Below, in pieces: positions 23,131-35,721 of a stretch of DNA of 64,000 nucleotides. The notes beneath the pieces are model-generated. The model had not been told where the DNA came from, searched no databases, and was given only the letters and a program-made list of their open reading frames with translations. Numbering within the stretch: the stretch's first letter is position 1; the number at the start of each line of letters is the position of its first letter. The stretch comes from Lagopus muta. Taxonomy: Eukaryota; Chordata; Aves; Galliformes; Phasianidae. The DNA lies in the NCBI RefSeq assembly GCF_023343835.1, contig NC_064438.1, positions 58,862,578 to 58,926,577 on the forward strand, written 5' to 3'. The translations under genes and the position numbers were made by a program.

Positions 23131-25017
23131 AACAATTTGCTGAAGAGCCCTATGTTTAGGAGAGGGCTTCTGTACCAGCTGCAAGTGCTTCCAAAAGCCA
23201 ACCTTGGGCTGAGGCCTGTGGGTAGGGGTGGTTCTATCTATAGGGCCAGCCACTGCCAGCGGGGTAAGCTGATTCCCTTCCACTGCGCCTCCATCTCCAC
23301 AGCCAGCTCCTCTGGGTTGTCTTGAACTTGTTGAAGTTATTTGCTTTTCCTAATTGTGCAAGGTAGAAAACTTGAGGCCTCAGAAGCTCGTTTGGCATAT
23401 GTCACACTGCAGGAAAGCAGCAAGCAAACCATGCAAGGGACTTCAGTGCTGGTGGGGAAGAGCACTGCATCTGTGCATGCAGAAGGAGCAAATCTTTGCT
23501 AAGCACTGCTTTTTAGCTAATGGTGAAGGCCAAAGTTAAATGACAGCAGTAATGTAATTACGACAATAAATTAGTGAGGTGTGCCTTTAAGAGCAGTGTA
23601 TTGTTAGCCAATGAGACTGAGGTGTGCTTTGGAATAACACTGCCAATGAAGCAAATAAGGTGCAGATGCTATGTATAAACCAGTGGTTTGGAGAGGAGAT
23701 CCCAAAATGACTTAAAATGCTAATCCCATCTCCTGCTTTCACTGTAAAGTAATCTGAGGTTCCAATAGTTTTAGTGTGACTGATCCCATTTGGTCTAGCA
23801 GAGTTAGTAGCTCTTAATTGGGCACCATCTGATCTAAATGTACTCTGATGAGCAGCACCTGCAGCAGGGCTGTGGCTTCAGAGGAGGCAGCCCTGGCTGG
23901 GTGCTGCAGTGCTGAGAGGTGCTTCAGAAGTAGGTGAGCTTCTGTTCCTCCCCTCTTTAGTAGAACCATGCCTTTTTGTAGTACAGTGACTTGCTTGTTT
24001 GCTTGCACGTGCTTCTGAGAGCTAGGCTGGAGCTGGAAGTGTAAGCATGAATGAGAATCTGGGAAGCTGACTGGCATAAAGCTCGTGGGCTTTCTTCTTG
24101 TGGCAGAGCTTGAATGTGCTCACAGGTCACCTCCTGACTCAGGAGGGAACCTCTGTATCTTCTTTCTCACATGGCATTCAGAACCTTAGCAAGGTTAACT
24201 GACTTAACAGGTCATGCGCACAATTACACATTCTGTCGCTTCATTCTCTTCCTGTGACAGCAGAGATACACTGCTGGCTTTGCATCTGCAGAGGTGGGTG
24301 ATGTGAGGGAGCAGTGATACCGATGCCCTGCCCAGGGCTGTGCATAATGTGTCAGCCTGCTGCTCTTCAAGGCTTTGAGATGAGTTTCTCAGTTCAAGTT
24401 CGCTCTCCTTTAAGCTGGCTGAAGTCGCGTGTGAACTGAGTGGTGTTCTCTGTCTTTTTTCACTTTAAGTAATTGTTTGTACCATGTGAAAAGCCATGCA
24501 ACTACTGTGCAGCTCTGGGTTGAGGTGCGCGTGAGCGTTGTATTTCCAGGCTGTGAAGAATTTCACAGCTGAAGTGCAGCAACGGTGGATTTTAACTCGT
24601 GCTCAGTGAGGATTACTTTTATTGTTGTCCTTCTGTTGTATCATTTTCTTAATCTGATGCCTTTGGTTCCCGCCATCGTTCCTGCTATTGACTTGTTTGC
24701 CTCTTTCCACAGGCAATCAATCGTAAGAGGGAAAGCAGTGAGTGTCTGTGCTCCCTCCAGAGGGTTTCATTCTGTGCAGGGAGTGCCTTATTTGTAGGGC
24801 GCTTTTTCTCTTCAAAATTACACAATCTTCATCGTGCCAATAATGACATGCTTTTTAATAGGGTTAAAAGTGATAGAGAGCAAAGCAGTGCATGGACTCA
24901 ACACAGCTACCTACCTGAGTTGTTCACATGGTTCAGTTACTGCTGTTGGTGTGGTCTAGTGAAAAATGTCTGTCTTGAAGCAAATCTTGGGACTTGCTGA
25001 GGCTTAAATGCAAAGAA
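23131..25017. other. Unique non-coding stretch
   Basis: About 1.9 kb with no recognised transposon, CpG cluster or exon. Short frames only, up to 87 codons. Confidence 0.5.
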
Positions 25018-25262
25018 AGTTTAGCTGAGACAGGGGAGGTTTAGGTTGGATCTGAGGAAGTTTTTGAGCCAGAGGGTGGTGAGGCACTGGCACAGGTTGC
25101 CCAAGGAGGCTGTGGATGCCCCATCCCTGCAGGCATTCAAGGCCAGGCTGGATGTGGCTCTGGGCAGCCTGGGCTGCTGGTTGGCGACCTGCACACAGCA
25201 GGGGTTGGAGCTGGATGAGCACTGTGCTCCTGTGCAACCCAGGCTGTTCTATGATTCTATGA
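25018..25262 (+). repeat. CR1 LINE, young subfamily, intact 3' end
   Basis: A sense copy from the ORF2 C-terminus (the frame at 25046 reads [20 protein letters not shown]) through 'gggctgctggttggcgacctg' and 'gtgcaacccaggctgttct' to two perfect octamers (attctatgattctatg-type). It differs from the 8438, 48597 and 51986 copies by only a few bases, including one 6-bp loss at 'ggatctgaggaag'. It is 5'-truncated, as is normal for CR1. Confidence 0.97.
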
Positions 25263-28200
25263 AAGTGTTTTAAATAATTGCAGCTTCTTACTCTGACTGC
25301 ACAGAGCTATTTTATCACTCATCACACTCGTCTCAATTGTTTAATGTCTGAGGAACAAGCAGAAAGGAACTGCTTGATCTGGCCCTTAAAGATGGGGTGT
25401 ATCACCAGGCTGCCAGCATAAAGGGAACTGGCGTTCGAGAAAGGTGCTGTGACATGTACAACCTTGGGGGAGAAGAGCAGGGCTGCAGAGCTCTCGTAAC
25501 TGGTGTCTCAGTCTAAGAAAATAAAGGCAATGCTACAGACTGGTTTGAGAAATCTTGAGCGTATGGGATGGGGGTAGTTATGGTATGGGGAGGAGGGGAA
25601 GGAAGAGGATATGTGAACTGAGGGGAGTATTTTCTGAAGAGCATCCCCAAAAGCATGAAGTGCTGCTTTTCAAAGCATGGAGTGCTGCTTTCCAAGTGCC
25701 CATTTGGAGCCTGGCAGAACTGTGTGCCAAAGTTCAGCTTGGAAAGAAATATGGCACAGCAAGGGTATCCTGCACGGCTCTGGGTAAAGGTCAGGAGGGG
25801 ACTGCTGGGGAAAGCTGCCATTTAAATAGAGAAGTCTTGCCTCAAATGCAAATAGGGAAGCATGGCAGGCTGCACATCCACAGGTGACTAGGTGGCTTTA
25901 GAGAAGCTTTGTTGCAGATGCAGGTGCCAGAGCACCCACAGAACTGTGCTGGGGCGTTCCACAGCCCATGGAGCAGTGATACCGTGGCAGCAGTGTCCCT
26001 CTGGTCACTGTGACCCTGCTGAGGGCAGTGTCTGCAGTATCAACCTGCACTGCTGGCACTGGCGTGTTGCTCAGCACTGAGCTGATGGGAGGCAAAGGTG
26101 AAGCTGCTCCCTGCTGGGAGTTACAGCAGTGTAGGGCAGCCCTGGCAATATCAGCCTGCTTGTAGTAGCACGTGGTGCCTCTGCACTGTGCTGAGCTCTA
26201 CAACTCGCTGAAATGGTCTCGTGTTGTGCTGGGGGCTGCCCTGCTCTAGGCTGGGTTTTGTGGAAGAGCCTTCCTGGCAGTTGCAGCCTGTGGCCTCCTC
26301 TGATGGATGCTTTGGTGTGAATGAAGCAAAGCCAGTTCTCTTTGCTTTGCCTTCTCTGAATCTCCATCTGACTTCTCTTTTACACTGAGAGGAAAGGCAC
26401 TGGCATGCCTGTGCCCCTGCAGCCCCTTGCAGCTTGCCTGCAGGTGAGGGGGCTGACTGACCTTCACCTGCGGTGGGCATTTCCCATGTTAAAATTCCCC
26501 CATTGGCTTTGCAGTGATGGCTTTTCTGCTGTTGCAGTGGGAAGAAAACACTTTGTGTGCATTTTCACCTCAACGTCCATTGAGATGTCTGGGAAGACTC
26601 CATCCCAGGAGAGTTGTCTTAACCACCCTAAAAGCAGCTGTGCCCTTCCAGAAAGAGAAGGGAAGGAGATGTTTAAATCCCACTGGCCAGTGCTCCCTGA
26701 TGTTCCTGGGTTTTCTTTTGGACGGCCTTCAAAAGAAAAATCCAGCCTGTGTGCTCTGTGCTGGCCCATGTCCCTGTTAGCAGCACATGCTGCTCTGCTG
26801 GCTGTGACACTGCAATTAGCTGTGTGCCCTGCTTCCTTCTGTGTTGATGGAGGATATTTTTCTAAGCCGGGAGAAAGAGAGGTTGTGCACAGCAGTGCAC
26901 TCGAGCAGAGATACAGTCCTGAGGACACTGCGTAAATGGGATGATTGCCCTTCACTCGACTCCTGTGTGCTTTGCTGGGAGGAGGAGGCTCATTCTTTAG
27001 CTTAGTGCTCTTAACGCTCTTTAGTTGTAGAACAACCTTTTAATCCATTGGTTTTCTCTGTAAAGTACCAGGAAGGAAAGGAGGAGAGGCTCAGTCGGAC
27101 TGAGACATACAAAAGATGGCATAGCAGCACTTTTCTTCAGCTCCAACTCTGCCCCATTTAACTTTGGGGAAGGGTCCCCAGAGCATCTGCATGTTGGTTA
27201 AACAGCTCAGTTATTGCTAGTAACTTTTAGCACTGCATCTTTGACACAGCAGACTGAGAAAGCTCATGTAAGAGAAGGAGCAGAGCTGACACACAGTGTG
27301 TCTGCTGATCTTTCAAAACCTGTGAGCTCCCTTTCCCTCATCTCCTCCCTCCCCCACAGTTCATGGTGTGAGGTTGGAAGAAGCAATTAATTTCCTATCT
27401 CTATTTCCATTGCTAATCTTCACCGCTTTGCCAGAATTGCACCTCCCCTGTCTGAGCAGTCTGACACAGCCTATTTTCTTTGTCTGCTCTGATTTCTGAT
27501 TGTTCAGCCCTAATGAGGGGAGACTTCTCCTCCCATGTATAGCTCTGGGCCCACAGTGCTCTGACCATAAGTGAATTTCTCTGTTGCTGGCAGTGATGTT
27601 CTTCTCTGTTCTTATCTTGAAACTCTCTGATAAGTTCCTGGGAGGACCGTAACAGAAGGAACCATAGCATCCATGATTTCTGGCCATCTATCAAGTGATT
27701 TCTTGATGCTGGGAAGTGTTGTGGGGAAGGGAAAGCAGTTGTATTCCATGGGCTGCTCTTTAAATGTGTGTATTGATTCTGTAAATTGGGGTAGATTCAA
27801 CAGCAGCATCCAACTGAATCTCCCCACAGCTGTAGAGCTCCTGTGGGCTGAGATGTGCTGGGCTGTGCATGGCACAGACGTGGCACCAGGGCTGGGAAGG
27901 GGCTTTTTCTTGTGGCATCAGCACAGCATAGTTAGGACTGGAGCTGTCCTCTCTCCACACCAATACCACTGCTGGATGAGGAGGGTCTGGTGATGGGGTG
28001 CTGGGTCCTGCTCTCAGCTCTAACCTCAGCAGTCATGCCAGCAAGCAGACCCGCATGGAAGCAGCACCTGTGTGCCCTGGTAAGGTTCCACAGGAACACA
28101 AACCATGCAATCTCCTTACTAAGATAGCTGTGATTCTAAGATGGGACTCAGCGGGAGGCTACTGATTAAGATCAAATTAGTAGGTGGTAGGAATGAAACA

Positions 28201-31200
28201 AGCTGTATGAGACTGTTTTTCTTTTTAAGATATGCTGGATGAGATGTACAGCTGATTCTCCATGCAGTTCCGCAACTACATTGGAAAGCTGTGTGCTTTT
28301 GTGGCCTGTGAGGAAGAAGTAGAAAATGAACAGGTAGCAAGGTTTGCCCTGCTGGGTTCTGTTCTGTTAGGGTGGGATATCAAATGGACCAGAAGCAGAG
28401 AGCAAATCTCTTATCTGACACGTCTGAGTGTCACCAGGCCCGGTTTTAGGATTATTTTGGTGTCCTTTGGAAGTGCTGCTGAACCACCCAGGCGATGGGC
28501 AGCTCCTGCTGTGTGATGGCTGCTCCCCAGCACTGAATCTCCATCTGCTGAACTCCCTTTGCTGTGCTGGAGGGGACAGCCCTGTGCTCTGCCACCAGTG
28601 AAGGTGGTAATGCAGTGTTGGCTGCACCAGATATCAGTGCCATTAACAGCATCAGTGGTGCTGAGCCGTCCCATGGCTGCAGGCTGTGGGGGTTCAGCGA
28701 GCACAAAGGCAGCTGCAGACCTGGATGCCCATCCTGATGCTGCCCACTCTCTGCAAGCAGCACTGCGTGCCCAGCTTTGGCCTTCCCTGCCCTGCTGCTG
28801 CTTCTCTTTGCAGAGGCTGCCTGGGAGGAAAAGCTTTTGTGCTCTTTAATGGGCTCTGCAAATCAGCGGGGCCTCAGATGCAGATCTTCTGTAGGCAAGG
28901 ATAAATCAGAGGGATTGAGAGCGGTGGCTGCAGCTGTGCAGTGCTGCTACATCTGACGCTGCCTGCTGCTGCTCCTGAGCACTGAAACACAGCTTTGCTG
29001 GCTGCTGTGGCAGCTGACTGCTGAGGACTGGGGCTGCTCAGCCTGGGGTTCACTCCAGGATCCCATTGCAGGGTCTTCTCATGCATCACACAGAGTGTTT
29101 TCCCTTTCTGCCTTTACTGCAGAATCCCTTCCACGCTTGCCCCAGGCAATGTTCCCCTCTATGGCGATGTCTCTGGGATTTTCTGCTCTGTCTGATTCAG
29201 TTTTCAGGCTGTTCATTAAACAGATTTGCTCTTTCTCATTTATACAGGGGATCTGCAATAGGCTCTCAATCTGTGATATCATAACTTAATTACTATTCAT
29301 ATGCTCTCAGAGGGGCACAGGGGTCCTTGCACTATTTTGCTCTTGGCTTGCTCCAAACTTGGGACAGGGAAGCCTGTACCCATTGTATGGAATATTAATG
29401 GCTCTCCAGTCCTCTCACTGCTTTTCACAAGGCTGCAGTTACTGCATGCCATCCAAAAGATGTTGGCTTTGTTACCAAACTCATGTGGAAACTGAGATGT
29501 GAAAGGCATATCCAACTCTTCACAGTGATGTAATGGCTATTTAGTGAAGAGGTTCCTTCCAGACACTGTACAGGAGATGCAGCTTCATTACAGCTGTAAT
29601 AATTGAGTGAGTTATCACAGAGTGCTCTTTGCCTTATGAGTTACCTCATTCACAAAGCTCGAGAAGTGTTCTGATGATGCTTGCACAGCTCATCCTTTGG
29701 GGGTGTGATCTCCTGTGCCTTGCCTTATGCCAGTTCTTCCTCTCTGCCAGCGGTGCAAATCTGAATCAGCACCACTGGAAGCACCAGCATTAACCTGGCT
29801 TACTGTATCTGTAGCTGCCACTTGTCTTCTGCAGAGCCCAGAGCAGGTGGCACCTGGCCAGCTGTGTGTGCTTTGCCTGCAGTGTGTGCACTCCAAGTCG
29901 TGTTTCTCTCTGGGGAGCCTGATAGTGCTGGTCTTGTTCTGTAGTGGGCTATTAACTGTTCAGCAGCAGACATCAGGGAGGTCCTTTCTGTCTCATGTTA
30001 CCCACCTTGCCCCTGGAAGGAGGAGAGCAGGGTGATGCTGCAGAGGAGATGTACCTGACCAAGTGTGGTGGCTGTCAGGGTTAGTGGAGGTCTGCCTGCC
30101 TGCTCTGTGCTGTACGACAGCGATGTCCCTCTGCACTGCTGAGATGTGCCCTGAGCTGAGTGCTGCTGTGCACTGAGCGGGTGAATAAAGCAGTTACACA
30201 AGTGCACCAGGTGTGTAAAGAGAGCAAAATGCATGGATTTCCAGCTTAGACAGCAGGTAGCTGTGCTGCCTGTGTGCCAGCCCCTGCTCAGCCAACATGG
30301 GCATCTCAGGGGAGGCCCGAGGAAGCAGCCCTGTGATAGGAACCAGTGCTATTGGGATGTGTGGTCTATGGCTGTACTGTGCTACCATGCATCACAGCTG
30401 TCCTGAAACGCAGAGCTTCCTCACAGAGCTGAGCACTGCCTTGCCAGAAGTTTGCTTACCTGTGAACAGAGACTTCAGCATGTGGGATTGCATTGCACTG
30501 TTGAAACCCTTAACATTGCTAGATGTGGAGCTGAACATACCTGTCAGCTAACAGCACAACAGCACGGTCTGAGTGAAGAACAGGTGATTTGGTCCCAAAT
30601 GGGAAACTTCTCTTTTGAGCCCCACCACTGTTCTGATTATTTTTTAATGTAATTCCTCTCCTGTGAGCACTGCATGTTGTTGCTCTTTGGTATGTTTTAA
30701 TTTCTGACTTGAGGAGTTTGTAGGAGTGCTGAAGGTTCTCTCCTGGGCTGCTTCCTGGGAGCATCAGGTCATTAACAATGTCACATCATCTCACTTACCC
30801 TGGTGGTGTGTTTTCCTGACTTACACTGTGTGAAGTTGAGCTGTAGCACAGCATCAGCATTAACCTGTGCAACACCATATGGGCTTACTTTTCTTTTCAC
30901 AGCCTCCCTGGTCCCTTTTGTGTATTCACCTATTTGATAGTGGGTGTATGCAGCAGCTGTGAAGGAGAAACATCCTGTTACGATGGCGTGTTCTCCAGCA
31001 TGTAAGGGCATGGGCATGAATTTGCTCTACAGCTTGGGTAGGGACTCAGTAGTCTGTGGCTGCATGCTTCACTCTTGCTTTTCCCATAAGAAATGTATGG
31101 TTGTGTTCTTCTGCCCTACTGAGCAACCTTCTGTGATGCCATCCTTATTCCTCACTTGTTTTTGTCTTTTTTCTCCCCGTTCTGTGAACATCCTGGTTTT

Positions 31201-31370
31201 TAATGAACCCATTGGAAATTCAGGCACTGAACTTAGTGACCAGCCTTAATATGTTTTCATAATGAGGCTTTGTGTGCTTCCTTGCTATACCAAAGAGCGT
31301 GATGGATGATACGAGTTTTCCATATGGAATAAAGGAAGGACATATAATTTGTGTTTCAGAGAAAACACCA
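25263..31370. other. Longest CR1-free stretch; unique sequence
   Basis: Six kilobases without any CR1 that I can detect, unlike the rest of the window. It holds a 22-bp tandem duplication (25650-25693), a 66-nt open segment with splice-like borders (28268-28333), and a 176-codon plus-strand frame (26405-26935) with no recognisable domain. The base composition is moderately GC-rich. Nothing here is firmly coding. Confidence 0.45.
25650..25693 (+). repeat. 22-bp tandem duplication
   Basis: Two adjacent units, AAAGCATGAAGTGCTGCTTT-type and AAAGCATGGAGTGCTGCTTT-type, with a period of about 23 and two or three differences. Confidence 0.9.
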
Positions 31371-31424
31371 AGAGTTGGACTCCATGGCCCTCATGGGTCC
31401 CTTCCAACTCAGGATATTCCATGA
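31371..31424 (+). repeat. CR1 LINE 3'-terminal scrap
   Basis: A sense fragment: 'gagttggactccatggccc', 'gggtcccttccaactcagg', then a broken octamer ('atattccatgaa'). About 54 bases. Confidence 0.85.
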
Positions 31425-34019
31425 ACTCCGAAGAGTTACGCCTAAGTGAACACATTACTCTCCCAAAACAAACATAACTCCTCTGTATTTTTTTTGCTTT
31501 ATAAGTGGAAATGGTTAACGAGATTTAAATTCATATACATTGTGGCAATAATTCATTATCTTGTTGCCTGGAGCAGCATTCTGGTTCACGTGTCAGTGTT
31601 CAGACATCTGTTTAATGCACAACTCAATAGCTATTGCGGCCTTAGACATCTTCTTATTTAATATTAGTGTCTTTTATCTTAAAAGCATCCTTCTGGTGAT
31701 TGCTTCTGTATTACTTAAATAGTGCTTTGTATCATATCCTTGACTTCAAGGCATTTAAAAGTGTTCTGATAGCAGAAGCAGTCACAGATGCAGGGGAGCA
31801 GAGCCTGGCCCTGCTCAGTGCATGGAGCTCCTGAAGGAAGCTGCTGCCCTCCACCTGCTGCCACTGCCCTGCCAGCCCGTGCTGAGCATGCAACAATGCT
31901 TTCCAGAGCTTAAGAAAGCAGAGCCAGCCTTTGTATGTACATGGCTTAAAAGGCTGGGGTTCTCCCAGCTGTGATGTTAGGAGAACGACTAAATCCCCTC
32001 ACTTCCCTTATTGAGCTTCCTAGAGCCACTGGTGCCTGACTTCTGTTTCTCTTGGTGCTGTCATGTGGAAACACGCACTGAGGAGACAATCTCATGGTTC
32101 AGAGAGCTCTGTGTGATACTGCTGACCCTCCGAAGGCATGCAAGTCATCACCGTCCCACCCTGCCTTCCAGCAGGAGCACGGGTGAGTTCTGCCTCCGCT
32201 GAAATAAATCCCAAGTCAACAAACCTGACAAGTTGAATATCCCTGGAAATTCGTCTTGCCACAATTCCCGGTCTGGATGCCACAAACAGCACTGTTGGTA
32301 AGGCAAAATGATTTGCACAGCTGGGTGAGGTCTGCCCAGGGATGGCTGCTCCCTATTCCCAGCTTCACTCTTCTCTAACGTCCCAAAACAAGGATAGGTC
32401 CCAAATCTGTATGCAGCATCCAACTGTCTCTGAGCTGTGGGAATACTTGGGTAGGGTTTGCAACAAGGATGTTTTGCACTGAGTCATGGGAAGGAACTGA
32501 TACTGCAGGGATACACTGTGGAGCCAAATGGAGCTGCAATGTGATGCTATGGCTGTTAGTCCCATTTAAAGAAGGTGGGTTGTGATCACTCCCCTCATTT
32601 GGGATAGGAGAGCATGTTGGAATAAATTTCCTGCCCCCCACCCTTGGGCACAGGAGGAGGGGACCCCAGGGGGTTCCCACCAGTGCTGGGCATGTCTGGG
32701 GTTTGAGATTTGAGATGCGCTGCCTCCTTGTTAAGGATGGAGCATCTCCTTCCTTGCCGTGGCATTCTCATGGCATTGTTGTTCCTTCTCAATCCAATCT
32801 TCACTTGCTAGTCTTTCTCTTAAAGTCACATGTAAGATGGCATAGAGTCTTTGCTGCTTGCGTTCATTACCCTTCAGTTCTGACATTCTCCTCATCTCCT
32901 CTGTGAGCACTGTGAGCATCCATCTGTGCTCCCATTGGAAAACCCCTTTCCCTTGGCTTTGTAGTGTAGCTGTGTGCATCCAGCCTGGATGGAAACGTGC
33001 TGATGTTTGAGTTCCTCTGAAGCAATTGTTTGCTTTTTTTTTCTTGTGGACACTGAAGCAAAGCCATTCCATCATTCTTAACATTTGATTATTAGTTTTT
33101 TTTCTTCTTCCACTTCTTTAGCTTATCTGCTTCACTGTATTTATTCTGCTCTGTGCTTTGTAATGTTTGTTTATGTCTGTTTGTTTTTATTGGAAGGAGA
33201 ATGGATGTTAGAGGCAACTGCTGCTCTGTAGGCAGAGTAAATGTAACAAAACAGGCACAAAATGCACAGAACCCTTCAGTGGTGCTGTGTGCTCCTCTTG
33301 TCCCTCCCTCCTGGCGCTCCCGTGCTGATCCACAGCTGATCATTTCAGTGGGAGTGATTGGCTCGGTTTTTAAATCTGTCGTTTATTAATTCATCGACTG
33401 TAAAAGCTTCACACAGACTCTGTACTCTGACCATTACTCCAGCAAACAGTATTGAACAGTAATGGTTAAAATAGTAAAAGAGCTCTCAATGAAAGCACTG
33501 CAGCGTCCTTCATGGTGCCAAGGGGGTGGGAGAGGGGAGAAACAAACGAATGTTAAAATTAGAAGTGATCAAAAATCAGCTTTTTTGCACAGGTGTTTGC
33601 AGCTGACTCTTTGCATTGGGCCTATGCTTTTGGGACAGCTCGGGGCTGCAGCACCAGTGCAGCCCTTTGGCCCCAGTGCTGTCAGAGCAAGAGCGATTTC
33701 CCCTTCCTTCTCTCGGAGGGCAGTGTGAGGCAGCTGCTATCTGCACTGCTTCTGCTGCAGTTCTGTTTCACGCCCGAGGCTTAAACATTCTGGACCAGCT
33801 CTTGCTAATGTTCCTAATGTAATATTTATCATAACCTGCACAGTGAAGAGCCCACAGACCCCAACAGCTGCAGCTTCCCTTCCCTTCACTCCTCCCGCCT
33901 GCTTGCTTCTGGTGAAGCCAAAAATGGGGGAAGTGGGAGTGCTGCCAGCAGTGCCTCACCGTGCTGCTCACAGTGCTGGTTTGCTCTCTGCTAATCTGCT
34001 CACTGCAGCCTCCCTCCCA
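31425..34019. other. Unique non-coding stretch
   Basis: No recognised repeats. The part 31440-31740 is AT-rich. The part 32600-33090 has several short minus-strand frames (up to 117 codons) rich in Arg/Glu, without domain features. A T-rich patch lies at 33090-33200. No CpG cluster. Confidence 0.45.
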
Positions 34020-34190
34020 GCCTTTATATGGAATTATTATGCGCCGGCAAATAACCCAACCTGATGAATGTTGGTATTTAGCAGGGTAAGAATTTCAGCT
34101 ACATCAGTTTGGGGAACAAAGTCTATCTCGGCAGGATGTCAGGTGTGCCTGCATAATGCAGTTTGGTGGTTTTATTGAGGTGCTGCTCAG
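34020..34190. promoter_or_regulatory. Candidate conserved non-coding element
   Basis: A repeat-free block with 'atggaattattatgcgccgg', 'caacctgatgaatgttgg', and 'tgcctgcataatgcagtttgg', the last holding a TGCATAATGCA-like near-palindrome (GCATAATGC). It ends against a small CpG-rich patch (34200-34255). A regulatory role is inferred from word content only. Confidence 0.25.
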
Positions 34191-35389
34191 CCCTATGAAG
34201 TGCGTCATGCCCGCGGGCTGCGGCTGCTCCGATCGCTGCTGCTGCTCTCGAGGTGCAGCACAGCATTTGTCAGGCACAGGGAAACGTGGCCTTTCTCTGC
34301 TCCGTGTGCAGTTTGGGAGCTAATGGCTGAAAACAGAACTACTGCAGCTGACCTCAGTCACAGCTTTGTCTCTGCATCACAGCCGGGGTTCCGCTGCGTG
34401 ACTTCAAGGCAAAGAGAGCTTCCACTGGAGGAGCACCAGTAAAGGGACTGAATGATGATAAAACGTGTGCGATGCAGTCTGAATTCTAAATATTGCATGC
34501 AATTAAAATGAGAGTGCCTTTCTGGGGAGCTCAGCTTCTTCTGAGGGATGCACTGCACGGCCAGCGACCACAGAGGAGGAAGGAACTCAGGTCTGTGCAC
34601 CAAACCCAGATGTGGAGCCTGCTGCTGCCAGGTGCGGGGAGCAGGCTGTGGTTTGCATCACTTGCACGCCCTGGGCAGCTGCTGCCCTTGTGCCCTGCAG
34701 CAGGTTCCTGTATACAAAGGCCTGCGTGCAGCCTTGTCCCCTCGCTCAGCTGGACCAGCACTGCCTTTGTGCTGCTGTGAGCTCAGGGCCTCCGTGCCCT
34801 CATCTGTCTGCATGGTTCTTCTGGAGAATCCCCTGCTTGCTGTGAAAGCCCGTGCTGCAGATAACAGGGAAAACAACTTTCAGCACATATAGAGTAATGG
34901 TTTCATCTTTGGATTTGTCAATTGTTTCCCTTTCAGCTGAAACGGGGTTTTTTTCAGGGAAAACCCATGTTTGATGGTCTTAGCTGGTATTAAAACCATT
35001 TCCCTTTTGAAGAAGAGAGGAAAAGCTGGTTGAGATGCCGATTATTAAATCTGATCCTATTTCCACAAGGACTGAACAAGAGAAATAAGTATTCATAGAA
35101 TGAAAAGGAAGAAGAGCAGAGAGGTCGAAGGCAGCTTTGGGGCTGCACTGGTTCCTGCAGCAGATAAAGTTGCCTTGATGCCAGGATTTGAAGGGCATTG
35201 CAGGCACAGGAGTGGCATGCAGGAGCAGCCATACTGCAGCAGCTCCACAACTAACCCTTTTTCTGAAAGAGCAATGGAGAAAATAGGGAATAGAATGAAT
35301 AAATACAAGAAATACTTGAAATGAAGGATGAAAATCCCTGCTGCAGTGATATGCTGCAAGTGGAGGTGCTGGTCTTGCTGCCACAGGTC
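34191..35389. other. Unique stretch with a CpG patch and cysteine-rich short ORF
   Basis: It opens with about seven CpGs in 60 bases. Starting at the ATG at 34195, a 42-codon frame (34195-34323) has six cysteines within its first 17 residues (positions 3, 9, 11, 15, 16 and 17). A second overlapping frame is Leu/Arg-rich. Neither has a recognised homologue or a good Kozak context, and both may be compositional. The rest (34450-35389) is unique and unremarkable. Confidence 0.35.
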
Positions 35390-35470
35390 CCCCAGTGCAC
35401 CCTCTGCTCAGCCCTGGGGAGCTCCCAGTTGGAGCACTGCTTTCCATGCTGGGCACCCCAGGTCCAGGCA
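35390..35470 (+). repeat. CR1 LINE ORF2 fragment
   Basis: A sense CR1 piece from upstream of the 3' end: 'ccctctgctcagccctgggg', 'ttggagcactgctttccatg', 'ctgggcaccccaggtcc'. It corresponds to the ORF2 segment around L-E-Y/H-C-x-Q-x-W-A-P-Q. It lies head-on to the two minus-strand scraps that follow. Confidence 0.7.
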
Positions 35471-35555
35471 GGTGTAAATAACACAGCACTGTATTCTTAC
35501 CGATGCCCTCGAAGTTGGTTCTCAGAGCCTTTGAGAATTTAGCAACTAAGTCTGA

Positions 35556-35634
35556 GTTTAAATCCATTCCCCCTTGTCCTATCACCATCCACCTTGTAAA
35601 CAGCCCTTCCCCCTCCTGTTTATACACTCCCTCA
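35556..35634 (-). repeat. CR1 LINE ORF2-tail scrap
   Basis: A minus-strand CR1: 'aaatccattcccccttgtcc', 'tatcaccatccaccttgtaa', 'cccttccccctcctgtttat'. This is the reverse of the ORF2 region just before the terminal R-H-W-x-R-L-P block. It supplies the first residues of the 228-codon minus-strand frame 34980-35666. Confidence 0.85.
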
Positions 35635-35721
35635 ATCTCTGAATAAACTCCCTGTCTTCTGTACAAGCATCACTATAAAAGGAACAAGAACTCCTATTCG
35701 CGTTCAGTGTGGTGCCCTAGG

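Noticed and set aside
26405..26935. 176-codon plus-strand frame, the longest not overlapping a recognised repeat
   Set aside because: It overlaps a 163-codon minus-strand frame over the same bases and shows no domain, signal peptide or recognisable protein. The first 14 codons end at a CAG|GTGAGG donor-like site, but there is no supporting acceptor or start context.
34200..34442. Leu/Arg-rich 80-codon frame resembling a signal peptide at its start
   Set aside because: Its nominal first codon is GTG, not ATG; with no ATG in the hydrophobic part it cannot be read as a signal peptide.
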